A stretch of DNA of 31,271 nt from Lingula anatina (Eukaryota > Brachiopoda > Lingulata > Lingulida > Lingulidae): assembly GCF_001039355.2 (NCBI RefSeq), contig NW_019775761.1, positions 1 through 31,271 on the forward strand. Reading direction: 5' to 3'. The position numbers and the translations under genes are program-made. Under the pieces are notes generated by a model. It made no database searches. It was not told the origin of the DNA and saw only the letters and a program-made list of their open reading frames with translations. Below, one piece after another: positions 8,550 to 19,960 of the stretch; positions within the stretch are counted from its first letter, which is position 1; each line of letters opens with the position of its first letter.

Positions 8550-8801
8550 CTGGAAGGAGATAAAGAACATTAATGGGTTTTAAATCAATGGCAAGATGGA
8601 ATGTTCGATTTCGATCGTTTGATTCAAGGGAGAAAATGTTCCTTTAGTGTGAACGTAATGGTTGCCACGACAAACTGTAACGAATATAACCTTTTTTTCC
8701 TGTGGAGAATTGAAAGTTGATAAGTACATTTGCAGCTCATTTACATTTGACAGTCTTTTTTCTCCATGTGAGCATCCTTAATAGATGATCATTTAAACAT
8801 C
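8550..8801. other. Non-coding sequence upstream of S1 exon
   Basis: This is the start of the presumed first intron, adjoining the CCTTCCAG acceptor. No feature is recognised. Confidence 0.6.
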
Positions 8802-9152
8802 TTAAAGGGATAATAACTCTTCGTATGAGGTCTATATTTCACAATAAAAACATTGTGAATAACTCACAGAAATATAATATATTCTGTTTTATGACAAAAA
8901 CAGCAGTTACCCTGTATAGCTATTATTCTGATATCTGAGCTTGTCTTCAGGCCACGTGACCTCCATTGATTTCTATACTCTGTTATAATCTCTTAAGAGA
9001 TTATAACAAAAAACCAAATTTTTTAGAAAAAAACAGGGACTAACTTTGAATGTAGAAATGGATTCATTAACCATTGGTAAGTATGGGATAATTGTTGTTT
9101 ACTCCAGGAAAATTCATTTTTTGGCCAAAACGAAGAGTTATAATCCCTTTAA
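8802..9152. mobile_element. TTAA-flanked MITE (piggyBac-like ends)
   Basis: The left end ttaaagggataataactctt (8802) and the right end, which reads aagagttataatccctttaa up to 9152, are inverted copies of about 22-25 bp with one or two differences. TTAA lies at both outer edges, as expected for the piggyBac target site. The interior is non-coding and contains a 26-bp perfect palindrome (8982-9007). The TTAA could be part of the inverted repeat rather than a target duplication, so the superfamily call is tentative. A second, truncated copy in the opposite orientation lies at about 16222-16413, which shows this is a dispersed repeat. Confidence 0.8.
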
Positions 9153-9843
9153 TATATATCTGTCCAATAGGTTAGTTCATCATTATTCTTTTGTAGTTGT
9201 GTTTTTTGAGCTAGCAAAATACGGAACAGCTACCGCAATCTGGTACAACTACAGCAGAACTTAAAGAAACTAACGACGAATCTTGAAGAAAGTGTGCCTG
9301 CGGTGTAATAAATATCCATATTTGTCAATGAGATATCTTACAAGACCTGTTAAATAGTTGCTAGGCCTAAAACATGAGTTGCAAGTGAAGTTACGTCACT
9401 TCTGCGATAGAACAAATGTCACATTCCCCCTGTTTAACAAGCTATTTGGCTAAAATCAGACGAGCTCAGTACAATAAACATAAAGCTCTGTAACATAGTG
9501 TATATCACGCATGATACAATACAACATAAAATGATATTCCCTGACATCATTTGGTGTATGGAAAACTAGGATCTAGAATAGGCACAGGTGTTGATGGATA
9601 GTTCAAATGCTAAAAGCAAAAATACTTCGGCGTTCTGCCTGCGATGGGTGTCAATTCTTAGGTGGACTCCATTGCTCTAGCTTAGATTCCTTGGAGCTGT
9701 ATCACAGAATAAGCTTGGTATTATAGGGGAGGCAAAGCCAACGCTTTAGATTTGAGTCCGTTCCGCTGATTGCACTCCATCTAGATCAAAATGACTTCCA
9801 TTTTATTGATTAGACTCCAGTTTTATTAACACATGGTCTTGAA

Positions 9844-9890
<47 letters not shown>

Positions 9891-11403
9891 TTTCAAAAAG
9901 ACTGTAGCAATGTGCAGACTAATCGACAGCTGCTATAAATCACACATGTTTCAAAAGCGGAGTTCAACAACACCCGTAGAGCGTTTAATCAACCTAAATT
10001 ACCTTACGTTATGAGGAGGCGCTCTCGTTATTATCAACTTGGTGCGAGTGATTAGCGGAAACAGGTAAAAATCTCGCTTTTTTCATCTTATGTTCTGCAT
10101 ATGCACAGCATAAAATCGGAGAGGAAATAAGCTTGAGTGAATTTTACGGCGCGGTTGCATGGTCCCCTGAGTTCAATAAGACTCTTTAAATAGCGAATAT
10201 TGTATGGTTTCTTTCGTGAGTTCATAGTGAGGAGAATAAAGGTGTGTTTTTTCATAGTTCGCTTGCTGTCTGTTTTGTTTCCCAAATTAGAAGTCATACC
10301 TGTGAACAGTAAACATCTCGAACATTCGTCTACGTGTTTTGATTACGAAAATAACAACTTTAGTCTTTGAGTCAAAGGATTAAAGACTGTGTGCAAAACG
10401 ATTCGAAGTATTGGCACTAACTATATTTTAGCCCTCAGATATGACTAAATGAGATATGTAAGTTTTCCAGACTAAAGAACATATTCTTAAAGCCAGTTTT
10501 AAACGTACATGTATGACTAACTGATTTAAGACAAATGTCACCCACCGCACGGCACGTTTTCTTAGTAAGCCCTAATAACACCATTTTGTCAATCTGTTCT
10601 TTTCCAAAGGCCACATTAATACACATATGGTTTACTGCAATTAGTTCAGAAGCGTTCTCGAACCTTACATTGCTTGTAATATAACATATTTGACTGTTGT
10701 ACAAGTATCAATGCTGTTTAGATTGTTTAATAGGAATTCTATAATGAAAAGACATCCGAATACGCTATGTATCTTCTATTTCACTGTCTTTTCGTTGTGT
10801 TATCTTTGCTACTAGATCATAGTGTACTGGAATTTGCTTTCCTCTCTGTCTGTCGACCTCACTAGCAATGGCATTCACGACAAGACTTGTGGCTACACGT
10901 GGACGGAATTAAAGTAATATTTTTTTACACTTAAAGGCTTTCTAACTACTACTCGAATTAATAAAACCGGCTCAAGTCTCACTATCATAAGATGTGTGTC
11001 GTAAATGCTTTCCCTTCACTCAAACACTACTGCAGTGTAAGCAGCAGTTCTTAAAAAGGTTAAGTAAGCGAAAAGCGGGTGGTATAAATATTTAATGTTG
11101 ACACCGCTCTTAAAGTAAACAATGTCACCTTCAAGTTGTCTGTCATTCATACCACTGTCATCTGAACCGTCTTCTAGATCTGCCGGTATTTTGAAATCCC
11201 ATCAATTAGCCTGTATGGCAATTGAACTCTCTAGCTATTGTTTAGGAAGTCTTAAAAATTGCTACGAAGCGTTTTCTTTTAATTGACAATCAAAGTGACA
11301 TTCAAAGAACATTCAGTTTTATCACTTCTTTTCGAGTCGTTTAAAAATGATGATACACAGGTATGTAGGCCTGCAGTACCGTAGCCCAAAGACCGTGCGT
11401 CTT
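9153..11403. other. Gene-free stretch
   Basis: AT-rich sequence with no exon or known repeat apart from the TG/T tract at 9843-9893. Open frames of 69-89 codons on the minus strand (10088-10297, 10435-10704) show no family resemblance. A small hairpin (agtctttga...aaagact) is near 10361-10387. Confidence 0.55.
9843..9893. repeat. TG microsatellite followed by poly-T
   Basis: A (tg)n run with one ttt interruption, then about 23 T. The poly-T could be a retroposon tail on the minus strand, but I see no matching body. Confidence 0.95.
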
Positions 11404-11845
11404 TTAGATGCGAGATTGACAAGGCCCATGTCGCGTTCGTCTCTTACTGTGGATTTTTGAGCTTCAAATGGCTATGTTATAAAACTCGAAATTCACGTGG
11501 TCATGTCTTGTCCGTCATTTACTGAGACCCATAGATGCGAAATTGACCATGCCTGCGCTGCATTTGACTTATACTGTGCATCTTATAAAACAAGAAATTG
11601 ACATAGACATGTTTATTTCGAAACTTGCTGGCTTCCATAAATCAAAATTACCTTGTGCCAAGTCGCATTTGTGCTTTTAAATAACAATGTTAAAAACACG
11701 AAATAGACATGGCTCGTGCGGTTTTCGCAGTCATGTCAATCTCGCATCTATGGAGTTCAGTAAGTGGCGAAACAGACATGTCATTTTCGGGGCTCAAAGC
11801 TCTGTTGTAAAAGACGAATGCGGCATGGGCCTTGTCAATACCGCT
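11404..11845. mobile_element. Nested fold-back repeat with GATGCGAAATTGAC subunits
   Basis: The left segment 11404-11450 (containing attgacaaggcccatg) pairs with 11812-11845 read in reverse (gcatgggccttgtcaat). Inside, 11510-11560 (catagatgcgaaattgac) pairs with 11730-11775 read in reverse (catagatgcgagattgac). The motif gatgcga(a/g)attgaca also recurs as direct copies (11408, 11534) and as degenerate forms near 11590 and 11698. So the 440-bp unit is both internally repeated and folded back. An open frame at 11687-11902 inside it has no family match. Confidence 0.75.
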
Positions 11846-12275
11846 GCTATAGGGCTTAATAACATACGGAATAGTCGTTTTAGAATGTTAAGGGGCGTCT
11901 GAGAGACGCACGCGTAGGCTCCTTTGGGTCATGGTAGATATGCTCACGCATGTGATGATTTCTTAGCACTGATTTTTCTTTTCTTTCTCTGATTTCTCCA
12001 ATTTCCTTCTTGGAACTTAAAGTATGTGACGCTACATGTCAGGGTCTTTCACCGAACAAGTCTCTGATTTAAAAATGGTGCACGGATGTCGTGCGAGTTG
12101 AAGTAAACATTGTTCATACGCAGCGTTAAGTCCACAGGGACAAATATGATCTTTGCATACTTTACATACAACTGAAGATGAGACACCGGTGGGAAAATCA
12201 ATACCAAATCAATCTTTTCTACAAGATTCTATAAAAAATATATATGTAGTCAAAAAAATTAATTCCCTCCTTGTG
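11846..12275. other. Gene-free stretch
   Basis: AT-rich unique sequence between two repeats. Nothing is recognised. Confidence 0.55.
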
Positions 12276-12363
12276 CTGTATATATATTGTAGGAAAAACA
12301 CTGGACATTTGTTCCGAGATCTTTCAGTCTAACTGAGCCCAATGTTTTTTCTACATATACAGT
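12276..12363. repeat. 88-bp imperfect hairpin
   Basis: ctgtatatatattgtaggaa on the left pairs with a right arm ending ttttttctacatatacag, allowing a bulge, with a loop of about 35 bases. It could be a miniature inverted-repeat remnant; the size also fits a microRNA precursor, but nothing else supports that. Confidence 0.6.
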
Positions 12364-12365
12364 TT

Positions 12366-12368
<3 letters not shown>

Positions 12369-12408
<40 letters not shown>
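12369..12408. repeat. TG microsatellite
   Basis: An uninterrupted (tg)n run lying 10 bp from the left end of the next inverted-repeat element. Confidence 0.97.
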
Positions 12409-12409
<1 letters not shown>

Positions 12410-12417
12410 ATATTTTA

Positions 12418-12641
12418 GACTCCGTTCACATGAAAAATCTATTTTCTAAAAATCTATTTTCTATTCGCGGTATCTTGTGATCACTCCGAGGACAGCCGAG
12501 AATTAATTACAGCTTTGGAAGTAACTGGCTCGCGCTGCCAGTAATTACGCCGCGGGGTATTCAGGACACAGACCGTGATCACAAGATACCGCCAATAGAA
12601 AATAGATTTTTAGAAAATAGATTTTCCATGTGAACGGAGCC
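12418..12641. mobile_element. MITE-like inverted-repeat element
   Basis: The left arm starts ctccgttcacatg (12420), followed by two copies of aaatctattttct, and reaches ggtatcttgtgatcac near 12484. The right arm is the inverted copy, from gtgatcacaagatacc (about 12573) to catgtgaacggag (about 12639). Arms are about 65 bp and highly similar. The middle (about 90 bp) is GC-richer and has a weak internal inverted repeat around taattac. It is non-coding and shows no clear target-site duplication. Confidence 0.85.
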
Positions 12642-14639
12642 TTACTCTCATTGAACAATGGATACAATGATCAGATGTTATAAATTTTGGTCACGCAAAC
12701 ATTTGTCCAACGTTACAACTGAATGACGAATATCAGCAAAACCCGTTCAGCTGGATTTAGATTGTCTTTGAACTAATCCTACTGAGTATAGGACGTACGC
12801 GCTGACTTAATTAAAAACACATAAAACAGACCGAGAAGTGCCACTCCAAAACAACGACCTGTGCAACAATATCAATACCAGCTGCTGCAGATTCCAAGAA
12901 CCGGATCAAAATCACATGTATAATATAATGAAAGTAGACAGGCCGAACCCTGCTTGGAATTGAGAGAGCCGCCGGGAACGGTCAACAGAGATAAAGGTGA
13001 CTGAACTGAAGCTTAAAATAAATATGTGAAGTAATTACTTTAGATAAGATGCAGCTCCAAGGACCCGGGAAGTTGACGTGAAAAACTGAGCTGACTGTTT
13101 ATTTGTGAATAATTTTTTTTCTTTATTTTAATATCTAGATAAAATAAAGGGTCAAACTTCTAGAGCTAAGGGTAATTTAAGTATGTCGTGTTACTTTTGT
13201 ACTGTTATAAGATATAAAATATCCATATATTCTGAAAAACCAAAATATCCATTTTAACATGATACAAATATTCACGATCACAGTCAATTTTTTCGTATTT
13301 GTCTTTAGTCAATTTTTACATTGGTAGGGTGGTTATGGGCCGAACAGTACGTATATACACACCGTTTCTACTCCTCTTACCCCAGTTCAACCCCCAACCC
13401 CATCCAACCCCTTGTTACACCCCATACAACACGCAGGCCTACCCAACTACCAGACTCGGCACCGAATGATCCTGAATTCACCAGTAGATCAGGCCGCATC
13501 ACCCGTTTTCAAGTTTGCCTAGTACGCGATGTGATAGTGATGATTCTGAGCGGTGTTGGAAAGTAGTGTATTTCATCTTAAAATTTGTTCCGGGGTATGA
13601 TACTGTGAAATGCGTACTGAAACACACCTTAATTTAATTTAATGCCATGTCTAACTTCTAAAATAATGAAGAAGATTCGGGAATTAGAGGTCTATGGCAG
13701 AGACCAAATGTCAAAGACAATAGTGGCCCCAGCCACTGGGGATTTATTGATTATTACCATTTTTGATACCGAAATCACCACCTCGCCAGATATAGCTCTC
13801 TTCAATCAAACATACTGGATTTAGCAGCTCTTTCAAAACAACAGCCATATCAGCGAATTCCATACACTCAGATTTGTTCTACTGTGAAAATGTAGGGCCT
13901 AGCTGTTTGTCCGTATTTATCTCTAACAAGCACTTGCTTATTTTACTGCAAAAAGTTTAATCATAAATATCACTGTTACTTGTTTTCGATTTGAGTTCAC
14001 CGCATATGCAAGGACTGGGGATTCATTCTATTCTAACTAAAATCTTCTTGCCGTCGCTTCATTGTAACATGACTCCTTTAAACGAATAAAGCAAGGATAA
14101 CAAAATGAACTACAAATTGGACATAAAGAAAAGCAACGTGATCAGTTTTGTAGTGTTTTGCAAGAAGTGCTCATCGCATTTCTCCCAAATGTCGAACAGA
14201 AAGGAATTGAGTAGAAAGGTAAACGTTTCATCTATTTTCAGAACCCACAACATCTCATATGCTACTTCTCAATTCAAAACACAGAGAAAATATACATAAA
14301 GCTTTTAGGATGTGGTTATCTCTTATCTAACATTTGCGTTTGACAGTTATTGTGCGTGCCCACGCGGCGCTGGTTGCCTAGAATCATGTTGTGCAGTTGT
14401 GTATGTTTTTCGGCTGTAAATGGTGGTATGGTACGTGGTACCGGTATTTATTGAAATAAAGGCAAATGAATGTGTTAAACCGCTGAACGAAGAAACAAAC
14501 TTCTAAGATATAGAAAGAAATGAATATACAGACAGCGAAGGTAGAGCAAAATTTAAAGTAGAAAAAGTTGAAGTTACAGTTAAAATTTTTTGTTTGATAT
14601 TTATAATACAGTACTTGGGCATTTCCGTTACCAGTGAAA
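12642..14639. other. Gene-free stretch
   Basis: Unique AT-rich sequence. A 29-bp near-palindrome (ctttatttta...taaaataaag) lies near 13121-13149. An open frame at 13321-13566 (plus) is Pro/Thr-rich and has a short RSGRITR string like the tail of some retroelement polyproteins, too little to call. No splice-supported exon is seen. Confidence 0.5.
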
Positions 14640-14921
14640 GCCACGTTTTATTTACCAAGATGCGTGACACGTTTCTTTTATTTAACGTGATGCGAAAAGC
14701 ACCCTATTCCCGTGACTCGTGAGTGCGGCTCTTTAATCGTTCATCCTTCGTGAAACGAAGTCATTATACTTGGTGATTCGTGATTTTCAACTCCCCGTAA
14801 ATGATACTGGTAATATGATGTTCAATGAGATATGATATGAGTAAATTTTTATTTACTGCGATATGTGATTTGATGATTTAATTTCTCGTGAAATATGAAC
14901 GCTAACCCCCCCCCCCCCCCT
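14640..14921. repeat. Degenerate CGTGA-rich repeat ending in poly-C
   Basis: Variants of tttattta-cgtgat-cgtga recur: gatgcgtgac (14659), acgtgatgcg (14685), cgtgactcgtgag (14711), tcgtgaaacg (14747), gtgattcgtgat (14774), tcgtgaaat (14886). The block closes with a run of 15 C at 14906-14920. It looks like an old degenerate tandem or dispersed repeat. Confidence 0.65.
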
Positions 14922-15940
14922 CCAAAGGGGCCCTCATCATAAGGTGCAGCTCATTTTAGTATCTCAGACGCAACCTGCCAATTAAGCGGGAGCACACTGG
15001 GAGTGAACTGCGTTCATCTTCATTATTCTATCAACAGAAAAAATGTCAATTGACAATTAAACCTAATTTCTACAGGTGCGATGACGGCAGACGATCAGTT
15101 TCTTTTGGTTCACTGAAACTCGTGACGTAAATGGGTACTATGAAGCTTTTTAAAAAAACTTTAGTACCAACTGTGGGTTGTCGCGTTAAGTAAGGTGCGG
15201 AAATCGTTCGCTTAGTTTCACAAAATATTTTATTTGCATTCACTGCTTGCATTGTTGTTATGGGCTTTAATTTGACGTGTTTTGTCTGAAAGTTAATTAT
15301 ATTCCATGGCAAAAATGGGACAGAACGTTATCTGCCCTGATTGCATTTTTAAGTCTAGGGGCCAACATCTGTTCATTTATTTTTTCATTTATTTTATCAC
15401 ATACAACAAAATATGTGAACAGCCAAGAGGGAGAAATTGCCTGTAATATAGATCTGTGAAAATACCAAACAAATGATTCCATCACGGTGGCTATCTGTCT
15501 GTTCAGCATGCTGCTGAATCAGTGAATATGTCTATCATATCGAATATCCGCAGATCATTTCCGTAGATAAAATGGAAACGTTACAACATATCAAAGTCAT
15601 TTCAGAAGCTGAGCATGGATAACTAATGGAACTATTGCTATTGTGTCCGCTGCGACCTTTGTGACCACTGTGACCACTGCGATCATCAGGTTTGGTGACC
15701 ACATATCGTCATTGCACCCATTTCTGTTATCGGCCCGATCAGTTTCGAATTACTTAACACAGAATTATATGTTGATCACGCAGAAATTCAACACGTCCAC
15801 GGTTCAGCGTCTACTATGTACATATAAGCATAAAGAGAACTGGCTCAAGTCCCATATAAAACATTTAACTATAAAAGACATTTTACACTTACATAAAGCA
15901 TGTACTATAAGCATCATGTATCAAAGAGTTCTAGCATAGA
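14922..15940. other. Gene-free stretch
   Basis: AT-rich sequence with only short chance open frames on both strands. No repeat or exon is recognised. Confidence 0.55.
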
Positions 15941-15943
15941 TCA

Positions 15944-16182
15944 TTAAGGGTCACTTTACCACCCCACACCTTTCCTGGAAGTGTCCAAAATCAATTGCCT
16001 TCAAAAGCACAAAGGCTATGAAATTCAGATATAAGATCATGCCTGTACTATTACGGAAGTAGCCATAAACACGTTAAAGTCATTTAGGGGTCTCTGACAC
16101 CCTGTGCCTCAATTGGCTTCAAAAGCACAAAGGCAATGGAATGCCGAAATAAAATCACAACTGTACTGTCACGCAAGTAGTC
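15944..16182. repeat. Two-copy tandem duplication, period about 119 bp
   Basis: tcaattgccttcaaaagcac at 15991 recurs as tcaattggcttcaaaagcac at 16110. Similarity extends through caaaggc, atcaca/atcatg, ctgtact and agtag to the end of each unit, and backwards to taagggtcac/ttaggggtct. The copies have diverged moderately. Confidence 0.75.
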
Positions 16183-16221
16183 TGAATTGTATTACAAACA
16201 TTAATTATTTTTTACTCTCAA

Positions 16222-16413
16222 ACGGGACCGAGATCTTTACAGAGCATAGCCATCTATGGAGGTCACGTGGTCCGACGACAAGTTCAGATATCAGAATAAT
16301 AGCCATAGCTGCCGTTTTTGTGGTAAAACAGAATATGTTATATTTCTATCAGTAGTTTACAATGTTTTTATTTTGAAATATAGATCTCATACGAAGAGTC
16401 ATTATCCCTCTAA
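16222..16413. mobile_element. Truncated inverted copy of the TTAA-flanked MITE
   Basis: Read on the minus strand, this segment matches 8803 to about 8995: gggataatgactcttcgtat, then a shared interior including attattctgatatctga and ccacgtgacctccat. It keeps one terminal repeat (near 16390-16413) and loses the other; similarity fades near 16222, before the palindrome. Confidence 0.82.
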
Positions 16414-19400
16414 CTTCAGACAGTGTTCGTGCCCTTTTAAAGTTGTATATCCAACTGTATATAATGAATGTATTTCAGAATGTTTCCCTGCAGTTCGAAG
16501 TGTGATAGCCACATATAAATGTATGTATGTAATACAATGCACCTAAATCCTTTAGAGAGGCTGACATTAACTGAAAGGACAAAAAACATAAGAACAAGTT
16601 TTCAGATGTGTTCCTGTTGTGCTGAAAACCAAACTCACGTAACGCATAGGGGTAATTAGTATACCGTTACTTTCGAAAGAAACGCCAAAAGTGCATAGTG
16701 CTGAGAGAACAGATAGCAGGTAAATGTCACTGGAGTATAGCTGTTACCGCCAGTGAAAGAGCAAGTCTTTGAAGTCGGCGATTGATTCCCTGGTGACTTC
16801 TCTGCACGAACACCCATACACACTGTAGGCGAAATGTGCAATTGAAGACAAGGCAGCAGGTGGCATTTACTTGTAAATTGTGTATGTATATATTCACATG
16901 TATATATTTTTTTCTACGTGTTACTAGCGATTAAAAAGATATTCTGGCCGGCTGGTGGTTTGCAATATTTATTATGGAAATCTTAATAACATGTTTCAAT
17001 ATAAACATGTATAGTTCAACACAAATTACACAAATAAATAAATAAATAAGTAAATGAAGGGAAGTTCCAAAAGGTTTGATTGATTAGACAAACAAGTCTT
17101 AATATAACACAGATTAAACCTATAGAAATTAGTGAGTGCAAGTGTATACAGTGTAAAGTATACACGAGACCCAGTATCCAATATAGAACGGTAGGAATGA
17201 CATTTTTATCGGTTATGAGAAATACATGCTGAGGCATGGTTAAACATATTTGTTTTTATACTTCACATATCTTCCTTTTGCTGGTATAAATAATGCCGTT
17301 TATTGCCGATTAAATCTACATTAGGTTTAGAGAGCTTAATTTGGTAAAACGTGCTCAATTTTGCTCACCATATTTTACTGCTATATGTTGCTGTTTTATG
17401 TATCTTTGCTTTCTGTGTGTAAAATGTAATCCCTAAAATGGATAATGGTCCTTTAAGATCATAAAATAAATAAAAATAGAATGTCACCTTCGATTTTTTA
17501 ATTGTACATTGAAAAAATACTACCACCACCAAATATCCAACCCTTATAAACAATTCTTAAAATGGCATTCTTTCAAAAACCTCAAACTGTTAATCGATAC
17601 ATTCTGTAAGTGAATGTCGCCGTACATGATGCATGTACTGACTTGTGGAATGCTTTCAAAAGTTTAACGTGGCAACAGAAAGAGCCTTTTCCAAAAGGCT
17701 AGTTTTATAAATATTCTATCAGAGCAAACGCTTTATATACCTAAGTTAGGCCGACAGAGTCACTTTCATTTGGAGGTATTGTCCCTGAAAACCCCATTCT
17801 TCTTGCACATGTGAGGGTCTCGACCTTATCTATGGAAACGAGAAACCTTGCTGCATTCAGTATAAAGAACAATGCAGAATGCAGATAAAAATGGAAGCAA
17901 TGTCACAGGGGGTACTTCGTTTAACGTTTAGCGGTATCATCATTACTTTTAGGTAGGACTGCAGGTTGGAGATTTTATCTTAAATTAAAGGTCTTAGCTT
18001 TTTATTCATACATTGTATACATTTAATGTATCTTCAAAACACATATTCATGCTTAAAACACAGCTCCAAGTTCATCGTTTGGCGTAATATTGGGATTTTT
18101 TTGGGGGGAAAACATCTTTTTCGGTTTCCTGATTTCCCCAGGCACCTGGACAGCTAAAACATGATTTTAATGGTATTATAACGCTTGAATAAAGTACTAC
18201 AAAAGGGGTTCAGGGATTTAAAAAAACATTGCTGTTGATTTTATCTATAAAAAGTGATTTTTGGCCCTATTTGGGTACAGTCCTACCTCAAGCTTATTAT
18301 AGTATTGATGAATAGTGTATATGTGACATGATGCCGATACCACATTATTATCATGGTGTTTATAATGTTCATACACCCAATGTATCCTGTGTATTAACTG
18401 CAGTTAAATATTTGTATCACCCAAAGACACCAATACTAGAAGAATTTAACAATTACAACGAACGTCCTTGCATTCACTCGGCGTTTGGGTTCAGGGGTAA
18501 AAACAGGACTGGTTTACAATAGATGGAGACATGAATCATTAATTTTCATACCAGAATGTTTCCTGGTATATATACTGTGGGTTTCAGACCCGGCCGGCTT
18601 TGCGATGTGCATCATAGCAACAAAAACACATCACATTACCGTAACTTAGCTTCTTCTACCCTGTTGAATTAGATTCATTAGACTTTTTTCCATTGCGAGG
18701 CAACTTTCACACACTGTAACTTCTTGTGCTTTGTCTAACTTAACAAGTATCTCAAAGGGTGTTAGAACGTTTACTTCAAGTTTCAATATAGCAATCAGAC
18801 TTATTAAAACGAAGTGATTCGATCACTGCTGCCCAAGTGGGAATTTGCTTCGTCGTGGCTGTTTCGATTAATGTAGCTTTTCCTTCATAACCATTGTAAC
18901 ATAATTCCCTGCACTCGCCAACAAAAATAGACCGTTACTTAACATATAAACCAAGACAGTGGTCATATCTGTCATGCCGTCATGCCATTTTGGAAATAGT
19001 GGTTTTGTAACTGTTTCGCAAACAACTGCGGGAGATTTTTTTTTATGCAAGGAGACCACGTAAAGTGCGATAGTCCATATAACGCATCTAATATGCTGCA
19101 ACAAACCATTTTGATCACCGGAATGATGTTTTACGACATGATGTTTTGGCGGCGTGATGACCATCTCTTGAAAATCCACGTTTTAACAATTAATGATGCG
19201 TATTGGGTTCGACTTGGTGTATTACAACATTTTTGTCTGACGTAATGTTGCAGGCCTTCACCTAAGCCAAAGCAATGTGAAACGTGGAAATATGTTCCGT
19301 TCCCTGCAGAATCAGAAAATAATGAAAACATGGATGTGTGTATGTCCCCACAGGTGGCCCATAGTGCATCTTCTCCGAACAATGTGAAACATATTTCATG

Positions 19401-19679
19401 TTTAGGTCATTTATAATAGACAAGATTTTAGATTCTTGTATTAAAAAAGGAAAAAAAACAAGACGTGTTCTGTTGACAACCCATTGACCACTAATATTAC
19501 CTTTGCTCACTGGTAAACGGCGTTCACCATACAAAACTATTGCTAGCACTTTATGAATCTATGCCACTTGATTAAAATGGCAGAATACTGTACAGAAATA
19601 TTAGTTCAATATCCATCTGCAAAATCACGTTGCATATCTTAAACCTATCAGGGAATGAAATAAATGGTACGGCTTCATA
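16414..19679. other. Gene-free stretch
   Basis: About 3.3 kb with no recognisable exon. It contains an AAAT run (17032-17048), a pair of distant 11-bp inverted repeats aggtaggactg (17953) and cagtcctacct (18279), and small hairpins such as gtacatgatgcatgtac (about 17623) and agccttttccaaaaggct (about 17684). Open frames near 18868-19549 (minus) have no family match. Confidence 0.5.
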
Positions 19680-19960
19680 AAATGAATGGCCTCCATTTGT
19701 ACCGAGAGAGAGAATTAATTGTTTTTTTTCTGCTCTGAATCAGCTTAATGCGTCAGTTAGGTTCATTCAACTCAAGGGGCATCCTTATCAGTGCCTTTAT
19801 CTGTTGAGTCAGTTCATCGGCTTTAAATTGTGCGATTTAATGAAACTGTTTTAATCGAGCAAGTTGATGCTGGCTGAAAATGGCTCGGTAAATGACGAGA
19901 TTAAATCGCAATCACATCAAGCGACTCGGATAAATTGGCACTGCAGTAGTTCTCCTGATT
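19680..19960. promoter_or_regulatory. Possible cis-regulatory stretch 1
   Basis: This is non-coding but more balanced in composition than its flanks, with homeodomain-type aattaattg (about 19712) and an inverted pair gcgatttaat (about 19831) / attaaatcgc (about 19901). Function is inferred only from motif content; I cannot test conservation. Confidence 0.2.

Noticed and set aside
8135-8563. 142-codon plus-strand frame
   Set aside because: It is composed of the pyrimidine-rich repeat (Phe/Ser/Leu runs) followed by the antisense of the S1 exon.
13321-13566. Pro/Thr-rich plus frame with RSGRITR, like tails of retroelement polyproteins
   Set aside because: The match is only a few residues; no integrase, reverse transcriptase or LTR is nearby.
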